Positions 1 to 4,329 of a DNA stretch of 5,400 nt are shown piece by piece. Source of the DNA: CBDULX01 sp965368175 (GTDB taxonomy: Bacteria > Pseudomonadota > Gammaproteobacteria > SZUA-229); contig CBDULX010000202.1 in NCBI GenBank assembly GCA_965368175.1, positions 1 to 5,400 of the forward strand. The letters run 5' to 3'. Under the pieces are notes generated by a model. That model searched no databases. It was not told where the DNA came from and saw nothing but the letters and a program-made list of their open reading frames with translations. How positions within the stretch are numbered: position 1 is the first letter of the stretch; each line of letters opens with the position of its first letter. Position numbers and translations under genes: made by a program.

Positions 1-166
1 ATCTAAAATGTTGAATATGGTAAGCGTGTTTAACATTAAGATTTCTCGACAATTGCTCCAGGCATTGTTCTACCTCCTGCCTCCATGCAGTCGTCCCTAT
101 GGTCGAAATGACACAATAATCTGAGCTTACTTGTTTCCTTAACTCATCTGGCCATGTATGAGACAA
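1..166 (-). CDS. Possible partial unidentified CDS downstream of nusB
   Basis: One minus-strand frame is free of stops from inside nusB to the left edge of the window and would continue beyond it. Read from a TTG at 166-164 it gives about 55 residues with a protein-like charged composition, including WPDELRKQVSSDY and QEVEQCLEQLSRNLNVKHAY. An in-frame ATG lies at 241-239, inside nusB. No convincing ribosome binding site precedes either start, so the start is undetermined. The helical stretch ending in NLNVKHAYHI faintly recalls GAF or autoinducer-binding domains, but this is a weak visual impression and not an identification. It does not look like ThiL, the usual neighbour after nusB. It could equally be a chance open frame or the remnant of a broken gene. 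Confidence 0.25.
   Translation of the reverse strand, partial: MSHTWPDELRKQVSSDYCVISTIGTTAWRQEVEQCLEQLSRNLNVKHAYHIQHFR
73..78 (-). promoter_or_regulatory. Strong Shine-Dalgarno-like AGGAGG before a nine-codon frame
   Basis: The minus strand reads AGGAGG, then seven bases, then ATG at 65-63. That frame encodes only MPGAIVEKS and stops at 38-36. The stop shares its last A with a further ATG (TAATG), whose frame runs to the window edge as MLNTLTIFNILD. This is the strongest ribosome-binding-like motif in the window, but it fronts a tiny peptide and may be chance. It conflicts with the longer open frame that also crosses this stretch. Confidence 0.2.
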
Positions 167-176
167 GCTGATTTGA

Positions 177-626
177 TTACTTTTTCTGACTTTCAACTTC
201 CGGCTTTCGGACTTCGCGGGCCAGTTTATCGAGCACACCATTAATGAATTTGTGACTCTGATCGGCACCGAAGGACAAAGCCAGACTAACCGCTTCCTTA
301 ATCACCACCTGATAGGGCACATCCAGACGATGCATCAACTCATATGTGGAAATCCGCAAAATTGCCTGTTCCACCGGGTCCAGTTCATCATCGATACGGT
401 CCGTCATGATGGGAGCCAGTTTTTCGTCCAGATCACTGAGATTTTCAGGTACTTCAAATAACAGGCTATGGAAATAATCGGTGTCCACCTTGGACATATC
501 CTGCTCAGTTTGAAACTGTACTTCAATATCTTTTAACTCGTTGCCACTAATAGACCATTGATACAGGGCCTGCATGGCTTTTTTGCGTGCGTTACTTCGG
601 CCCTTGGCCTGACTGACATTAGACAT
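177..626 (-). CDS. nusB: Transcription antitermination protein NusB
   Basis: NusB is a small, all-helical, cytoplasmic RNA-binding protein. It pairs with NusE (ribosomal protein S10) and binds boxA in rRNA leaders to prevent premature termination. The 149-residue product is slightly longer than the E. coli protein (about 139). It shows the expected family landmarks: a basic N-terminal RNA-binding arm ending in ARKKAMQALYQW (residues 13-24), the central EQAILRISTYEL segment, DVPYQVVIKEAVSLA, and the C-terminal FGADQSHKFINGVLDKLA signature. The first 10 or so residues and the last few are variable extensions. The ATG at 626 fits the family N terminus, although the upstream Shine-Dalgarno is weak. 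The gene follows ribH after 21 bases, the classic ribH-nusB arrangement, and is probably cotranscribed with it. Confidence 0.97.
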   Translation of the reverse strand: MSNVSQAKGRSNARKKAMQALYQWSISGNELKDIEVQFQTEQDMSKVDTDYFHSLLFEVPENLSDLDEKLAPIMTDRIDDELDPVEQAILRISTYELMHRLDVPYQVVIKEAVSLALSFGADQSHKFINGVLDKLAREVRKPEVESQKK

Positions 627-647
627 TTTTACTACGCCAGCCTTTAA

Positions 648-1121
648 CTAGTCCAGTTTCTTGAACAGATTGATCATCTCGATGGCCGTAATCGCAGCTT
701 CTGCGCCTTTATTACCGGCCTTGGTACCTGCACGCTCGATAGCCTGTTCAATGGTATCTGTGGTCAATACGCCAAAGACCACGGGCAAACCATGATCCAG
801 TCCCACAGATGCCATACCTTTTGAAGCTTCACCGGCTACAAAATCGAAATGCGGAGTGGAACCTCGAATAACAGCACCAAGTCCAATAATCGCATCATAG
901 TTACCGCTCTGGGCAAGGCGCTGCGTGGCAACGGGCATTTCATATGCACCGGGAACCTTGATAACCGTAATGCTTTCTTCAGCCACACCATGACGTATCA
1001 GGGCATCAATAGCACCCGCCTGAAGACTGTCAACAATAAATCCGTTGAAACGAGCCACTACAATAGCGAATCGGCCTTCCGAATACTGTAATTCACCTTC
1101 TATTGTTTTTATTTCAGACAT
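648..1121 (-). CDS. ribH: 6,7-dimethyl-8-ribityllumazine synthase
   Basis: RibH (called ribE in E. coli) condenses 5-amino-6-ribitylamino-uracil with 3,4-dihydroxy-2-butanone 4-phosphate to make lumazine, the substrate of riboflavin synthase. It usually acts as a large cytoplasmic oligomer, often a 60-mer shell. The 157-residue product has normal family length. It shows the substrate-binding RFN (residues 24-26), VPGAYEMP (56-63), the GLGAVIRGSTPHFDFV block (80-95) containing the likely catalytic His91, and the C-terminal IERAGTKAGNKGAEAA region, where Arg130 would contact phosphate. The ATG at 1121 fits the family N terminus, and an AAAGAG lies about ten bases upstream as a loose ribosome binding site. 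It sits between ribBA, across a 108-base gap, and nusB. The gap contains a perfect TATAAT, so ribH-nusB may also be transcribed independently. Confidence 0.97.
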   Translation of the reverse strand: MSEIKTIEGELQYSEGRFAIVVARFNGFIVDSLQAGAIDALIRHGVAEESITVIKVPGAYEMPVATQRLAQSGNYDAIIGLGAVIRGSTPHFDFVAGEASKGMASVGLDHGLPVVFGVLTTDTIEQAIERAGTKAGNKGAEAAITAIEMINLFKKLD

Positions 1122-1158
1122 AGATTCAATGCTCTTTAATATTTAATATTCAAATTTC

Positions 1159-1175
1159 AATTGCAGGCAATTATA
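1159..1175 (-). promoter_or_regulatory. Candidate ribH promoter -10 overlapping a small inverted repeat
   Basis: Within the 108-base ribBA-ribH gap the minus strand has an exact TATAAT at 1175-1170. No good -35 hexamer lies 16-18 bases upstream; the nearest reads CAACAG. A 14-bp inverted repeat at 1159-1172 (AATTGC, two bases, GCAATT) overlaps the -10 and the probable transcription start, which would suit an operator. The rest of the gap is AT-rich and shows no FMN riboswitch and no hairpin followed by a U-run. The promoter call rests on one hexamer and on the gap being longer than its neighbours. Confidence 0.3.
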
Positions 1176-1229
1176 ACTGACTCCGAAGCCATCTGTTGCC
1201 TTATTCACGACTGCACTGGCTTTAACTTA

Positions 1230-2339
1230 TTATTTATGATTACCGCTAACATAATCAATTACTTCCAGACCAAAACCGGCCAGTCCATGGATACGTTTTG
1301 GCGCCGTCATCAGACGCATCTTATGTACATTCAGATCCATCAATATCTGTGCGCCTACTCCGTGCGTTCTTAAGTCTGCCGGGGGATCATTATCATGTCG
1401 TTCAGTCTGTTCGGGGGGGCGAACCATCCATTGCACAATATGTCGGGCATCCTGATGCTGGCGTAAAATTACAATAACACCAGGTTCCTCGGCTTCTGCA
1501 ACCTGCTGCATGGCATTACGCAAGGGCCAGCCACAATGCAGAGATGAAGACAGCACGTCACACAGGGTATTTTCCATGTGCACCCTGACCAGCACTGGTT
1601 TAGCAGGATCAACTTCACCATTCACCAAAGCCAGATGCAGACATTTGCTTAGCTCATCCTGATAAGCATAAAGCCGGAAATGTCCGAACTCACTGGGGAA
1701 ATCGGATTCGGCCACTCGTTCGACCGTCTTTTCATTTTCAATACGATAACGAATAAGGTCTTCAATAGTACCGATTTTAAGATCATGCTCTTTGGCAAAC
1801 TTTTCCAGATCCGGTCGGCGTGCCATGCTACCGTCATCATTGAGAATTTCAACTATGACCGCACTGGGATCAAACCCGGCCAGACGGGCCAGATCACAAC
1901 CGGCTTCTGTATGACCGGCACGATTCAGAACACCGCCTGGTTGAGCCATCAATGGGAAGATATGGCCTGGCTGAACCAGGTCCTCCGGGCGAGCATCTTC
2001 AGCCACCGCTGCCAGTACCGTCACTGCGCGGTCGGCTGCCGATATTCCGGTTGTCACACCCTCAGCTGCTTCGATCGACAGGGTAAAATTAGTACCATGT
2101 TCAGAATCGGTGGCATTGACCATCAGAGGCAGACGAAGTTGCTGGCAACGTTCACGGGTGAGCGTCAGACAGATCAGGCCACGACCAAAACGAGCCATGA
2201 AATTAATGTCCGCTGCAGTGGTACAGGGGGCGGCCATTAACAGGTCACCCTCGTTCTCACGATCTTCATCATCCATAATGACAACCATCTTGCCCTGGCG
2301 CAGATCTTCGATAATTTCTTCTATAGAATTCAATTTCAT
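1230..2339 (-). CDS. ribBA: RibBA, RibBX type: DHBP synthase with degenerate GTP cyclohydrolase II domain
   Basis: The N-terminal domain (about residues 1-200) is 3,4-dihydroxy-2-butanone 4-phosphate synthase, which converts ribulose 5-phosphate to the four-carbon unit of riboflavin. Its catalytic and metal-binding motifs are intact: DDEDRENEGDL (23-33), RFGRGLICL (50-58), HIFPLMAQPGGVLNR (126-140) and GHTEAGCDL (142-150). The C-terminal part (about 205-369) has the fold length and tail of GTP cyclohydrolase II, including HGVGAQILMDLNVHKMRL. However, the zinc site normally written C-x10-CDC is replaced by HMENTLCDVLSSSLHCGW (254-271), and the RQEGRGIGL-like catalytic stretch reads RQHQDARHIV (293-302). 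This matches the RibBX variants known in Proteobacteria, in which the cyclohydrolase half is inactive. A separate ribA is therefore expected elsewhere. The ATG at 2339 fits the family start, although its Shine-Dalgarno is poor. The gene follows ribE after 46 bases. Confidence 0.93.
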   Translation of the reverse strand: MKLNSIEEIIEDLRQGKMVVIMDDEDRENEGDLLMAAPCTTAADINFMARFGRGLICLTLTRERCQQLRLPLMVNATDSEHGTNFTLSIEAAEGVTTGISAADRAVTVLAAVAEDARPEDLVQPGHIFPLMAQPGGVLNRAGHTEAGCDLARLAGFDPSAVIVEILNDDGSMARRPDLEKFAKEHDLKIGTIEDLIRYRIENEKTVERVAESDFPSEFGHFRLYAYQDELSKCLHLALVNGEVDPAKPVLVRVHMENTLCDVLSSSLHCGWPLRNAMQQVAEAEEPGVIVILRQHQDARHIVQWMVRPPEQTERHDNDPPADLRTHGVGAQILMDLNVHKMRLMTAPKRIHGLAGFGLEVIDYVSGNHK

Positions 2340-2385
2340 AACGAATATTCTTAAAGTTAATTCATACTAAATGGCAGCCGTCAGA

Positions 2386-3042
2386 CTACTTGATAAAACC
2401 GTTTTCCGCCAGAAAACTTTCCGTAATGCGGCTGCCTGGCGTGGCCGCCTGATCACCCAGAACCAGTCGCTCCAGATAACGGGCAATCAGGTCCACCTCA
2501 AGGTTCACAATCCTGCCGGGGTAATATTCGTTCATGATAGTTTCTTTTAAAGTATGGGGCACAATGTTCAGTTCAAACTGAGCACCATCGACTTTATTCA
2601 CCGTCAGGCTCACGCCATCCACAGTAATCGACCCTTTCATGGCGATGTATCTGGCCAGCTCTCTGGGGGCTTCTATGACAAAACGCACTGAACGAGCATC
2701 GTCATAACGATCTATGACCTTAGCAATCCCATCCACATGACCACTGACCAGATGCCCACCCAGTCGAGTACTTGGTGTCAGTGCTTTTTCAAGATTAACC
2801 GCACTGCCCTTGTTCAACAGCTTCAGTGAAGTGAGTGACAGGGTTTCACCTGAAACATCGGCACAATAGGCGTTCGATCGTAACTCAATAGCAGTCAGGC
2901 ATACACCGTTCATGGCGATGCTATCTCCCGGATGCACATCACTCATGTCCATTTTGCCGGTATTGATCCAGAAACGGGCGTCACCACCCTTGTCTTCAAT
3001 GGCTTCAATCTGGCCCAGGCTTTCAATGATTCCGGTAAACAT
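2386..3042 (-). CDS. ribE: Riboflavin synthase, alpha chain
   Basis: This enzyme (ribC in E. coli) dismutates two lumazine molecules to riboflavin and the pyrimidine that RibH reuses. It works as a trimer in the cytoplasm. The 218-residue product has normal length and starts with the family hallmark MFTGIIE. Two lumazine-binding barrel repeats are visible. The first contains MNGVCLTA (44-51), and the second begins near GGHLVSGHVDG (95-105) and contains the matching VDGVSLTVN (141-149). The stretch ELNIVPHTLKETI (157-169) is typical, and the C-terminal helix (about 185-195) provides trimer contacts in the family. The start is 14 bases downstream of the proteasome-like gene, with a GGGG nine bases before the ATG, which suggests cotranscription with that gene. 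The product is complete and shows no disrupted motif. Confidence 0.97.
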   Translation of the reverse strand: MFTGIIESLGQIEAIEDKGGDARFWINTGKMDMSDVHPGDSIAMNGVCLTAIELRSNAYCADVSGETLSLTSLKLLNKGSAVNLEKALTPSTRLGGHLVSGHVDGIAKVIDRYDDARSVRFVIEAPRELARYIAMKGSITVDGVSLTVNKVDGAQFELNIVPHTLKETIMNEYYPGRIVNLEVDLIARYLERLVLGDQAATPGSRITESFLAENGFIK

Positions 3043-3056
3043 TGGTTTCTGCCCCG

Positions 3057-3629
3057 TTATGCTGTCAGGTCAATGGTGAAAATAGTCATAGGCAAAGCGG
3101 TCGCATTATTGAACTCGGCCCCCGCCTCAACTCCGGCTTTGGCAATATCTTCTGCCGAATCAAGTCGATCATACATCGCATACATAGCACCCAGCGCATA
3201 CTCGGAACCTGAGCCTATGGCCCAGAATTTTTTGTACTCACTCACTTCCCGTAACGAATAGATGCCAAATATACCATTTGGGTTGCATATCAATGCATCA
3301 ATATGACTGGCCTCATAGGGGTCATCGTCCTCATCCTTGGCATTGAGGAAATACTTATCCTTAAGTACCGGATGCAGTTTACGAAAAGACTCAAAGATGG
3401 CCATACGATCAGAAAAATCGATTTTCACCTTCTGGTTCTTCAGTACACTTTCCATAACCAGAGCATGGGCCGCACTGCCAACTATGCCAAAATAGCCCGG
3501 CCCATAGCTCTGAATTTTGTCATAACCCACATCGTAATCCGAGCCCATGCGTAAATCACCAAAACTGGTGAGACTGTCGGCTGCAATGCAGGCTTTACCA
3601 TCTTTTTTGACCACAACAATGGTGGACAT
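3057..3629 (-). CDS. Proteasome-beta/HslV-like Ntn-hydrolase (BPH-type) with Ser nucleophile
   Basis: The 190-residue product looks like a self-compartmentalising N-terminal-nucleophile peptidase subunit. Its start, MSTIVVVKKDGKACIAADS, aligns without gaps to the HslV start. After Met removal the positions equivalent to HslV Thr1, Asp17 and Lys33 are Ser1, Asp17 and Lys37, the last in YDKI after a short insertion. GIVGSAAHA (48-56) matches the HslV FAGGTADA turn, and WAIGSGSEYALGAMYAM (136-152) matches the IGSG-x-YA helix of the active-site face. An acidic insertion DEDDD lies at 99-103. Length and features best fit the bacterial proteasome homologue BPH first noted in Betaproteobacteria; HslV is the alternative. 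Anbu is usually longer. It has no signal peptide, so the protein is cytoplasmic. No hslU or other unfoldase gene is visible. The gene sits between the barrel gene and ribE, with its own good ribosome binding site and a possible promoter. Family-level confidence is high, but the substrate is unknown. Confidence 0.85.
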   Translation of the reverse strand: MSTIVVVKKDGKACIAADSLTSFGDLRMGSDYDVGYDKIQSYGPGYFGIVGSAAHALVMESVLKNQKVKIDFSDRMAIFESFRKLHPVLKDKYFLNAKDEDDDPYEASHIDALICNPNGIFGIYSLREVSEYKKFWAIGSGSEYALGAMYAMYDRLDSAEDIAKAGVEAGAEFNNATALPMTIFTIDLTA

Positions 3630-3636
3630 AGACTAA

Positions 3637-3640
3637 CTCC
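3637..3640 (-). promoter_or_regulatory. Ribosome binding site of the proteasome-like gene
   Basis: The minus strand has GGAG seven bases before the ATG at 3629. It supports this start, and hence Ser as the residue exposed once the initiator Met is removed. Confidence 0.7.
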
Positions 3641-3653
3641 AAAATAACAGTCC

Positions 3654-3680
3654 ATTATACAATGAACTTAAAATCGCCAA
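3654..3680 (-). promoter_or_regulatory. Candidate promoter of the proteasome-like gene
   Basis: A perfect TATAAT occurs at 3659-3654 on the minus strand, inside the 38-base gap after the barrel gene. The best -35 candidate is TTGGCG at 3680-3675, with a short 15-base spacer, and it overlaps the end of the upstream gene. Transcription would begin near 3647, leaving a leader of about 18 bases that contains the GGAG site. If real, it would drive the protease gene and probably ribE and the genes beyond, separately from ribD. The weak -35 and short spacing keep this tentative. Confidence 0.35.
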
Positions 3681-4222
3681 CCCAGGGTCATTTCTGCGTT
3701 TGGAAAAACACCACTGAGGAAAGATGTATTGATGCTCAGCGTATTAACACCCTGAACCCCAATTACCGTTTCAGGTAAAGAGAAATAACTTGCACCTACG
3801 CCAAAGGTGAGATTAAAGTGATTCCACATGGCCTGATAACCAACCAGGGCCGAATAAATTCGGGTAGATGTCGTCGTAGAATAAGTTATACCGCCGCTTT
3901 CCTCGGAAATTTCAAAATCACCGTATAACGCCGACAGGCTTAGTAACCAGCCACCTGCCAGCGCTCTGTCGAAATAATAATTCCCTCTAACTCCAAATGA
4001 GTCGGCATCATAGTCCACATCTGAATGCTCATAGTTAAATCCCAGGTATGAAGGCCCCAGGGTGTAGTGCTCGCTTACAGCAATATCCATTTCCACATTC
4101 ACAATTCCGATCAAATCACTGATGGGAGCGGTTTTAATGTTGAACATATTTTCTTTTGCACTGACTGTCTGAACAGTCAGCAAAGCGATCAATGCCAGAA
4201 TGCTAGTTATTTTGTTACGCAT
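3668..4222 (-). CDS. Predicted secreted outer-membrane beta-barrel protein
   Basis: Function is not recognised. The 184-residue product starts with a classic Sec signal peptide: a basic MRNK, a hydrophobic core (residues 8-20) and a likely cut after VSA at 22. There is no lipobox Cys. The mature part alternates short amphipathic strands rich in Tyr, Phe, Trp, Gly and Leu, for example near 36-50, 56-66, 75-84, 91-105, 121-134, 136-148 and 175-184. It ends in TLGWRF, and such a C-terminal aromatic residue is typical of substrates of the BAM outer-membrane insertion machinery. This fits an eight-stranded OmpX/OmpA-like barrel, but the exact family is uncertain. The start at 4222 is chosen because AGGA lies seven bases upstream. 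A further in-frame ATG at 4243 has no Shine-Dalgarno and would put charged residues (MEKKDNK) in front of the signal peptide. The gene lies between ribD and the protease gene, both on the same strand. Confidence 0.75.
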   Translation of the reverse strand: MRNKITSILALIALLTVQTVSAKENMFNIKTAPISDLIGIVNVEMDIAVSEHYTLGPSYLGFNYEHSDVDYDADSFGVRGNYYFDRALAGGWLLSLSALYGDFEISEESGGITYSTTTSTRIYSALVGYQAMWNHFNLTFGVGASYFSLPETVIGVQGVNTLSINTSFLSGVFPNAEMTLGWRF

Positions 4223-4229
4223 TTTATTA

Positions 4230-4233
4230 TCCT
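4230..4233 (-). promoter_or_regulatory. Ribosome binding site deciding the barrel-protein start
   Basis: AGGA on the minus strand, inside an AAAAGGA run, lies seven bases before the ATG at 4222. Nothing similar precedes the alternative ATG at 4243, so translation most likely starts at 4222. Confidence 0.65.
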
Positions 4234-4290
4234 TTTTTTCCATTAAGTTAAAATACTGTTTAAAAAAACTCTGAGCTTTCGTTTAACATT

Positions 4291-4329
4291 TATACCATCA
4301 GCCACAATGATAGCTATCATTGTGGTATA
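4291..4329. repeat. Perfect 24-bp palindrome inside an interrupted 32-bp palindrome
   Basis: Positions 4302-4325 form an uninterrupted 24-bp palindrome whose arm reads CCACAATGAT, with AGCT at the centre. If the seven bases TCAGCCA at 4298-4304 are skipped, the symmetry extends through TATACCA (4291-4297) and TGGTATA (4323-4329) to 32 bp, so the RNA could form a long hairpin with one seven-base bulge. The right arm encodes the last residues and the TGA stop of ribD. No T-run follows on either strand, so it is not a canonical intrinsic terminator. It may be an mRNA 3'-end stability or processing hairpin, an operator (the core TGATAGCTATCA has the look of a dimer-binding site), or the scar of a mobile element. 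I cannot tell these apart. Confidence 0.8.

Noticed and set aside
8..121. Plus-strand 37-codon frame starting MLNMVSVFNIK
   Set aside because: It has no ribosome binding site, low-information composition and the opposite orientation to all other genes. It overlaps a more protein-like minus frame.
1680..2240. Plus-strand open frame of 186 codons antisense to ribBA
   Set aside because: It lies fully inside a well-supported gene, its product is Cys/Arg/His-rich with no recognisable motif, and it looks like a codon-bias shadow.
2340..2385. FMN riboswitch upstream of ribBA
   Set aside because: The gap is only 46 bases and lacks the conserved RFN segments. The 108-base gap before ribH lacks them too.
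2932..3261. Plus-strand open frame of 109 codons across the ribE/peptidase junction
   Set aside because: It is antisense to two strongly supported genes and has no convincing domain.
4223..4243. Seven-codon N-terminal extension of the barrel protein from the ATG at 4243
   Set aside because: There is no ribosome binding site upstream, and the extension contains the real AGGA site. The start at 4222 gives a clean signal peptide.
4289..4294. TATAAA as a -10 box for the barrel gene on the minus strand
   Set aside because: No -35-like hexamer lies at 16-18 bases (the region reads ATAGCT and neighbours), so the match alone is not enough in AT-rich DNA.
4302..4325. Intrinsic terminator for ribD
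   Set aside because: The stem is strong, but neither strand has a T-run directly after it, and the stem is AT-rich in its inner half.
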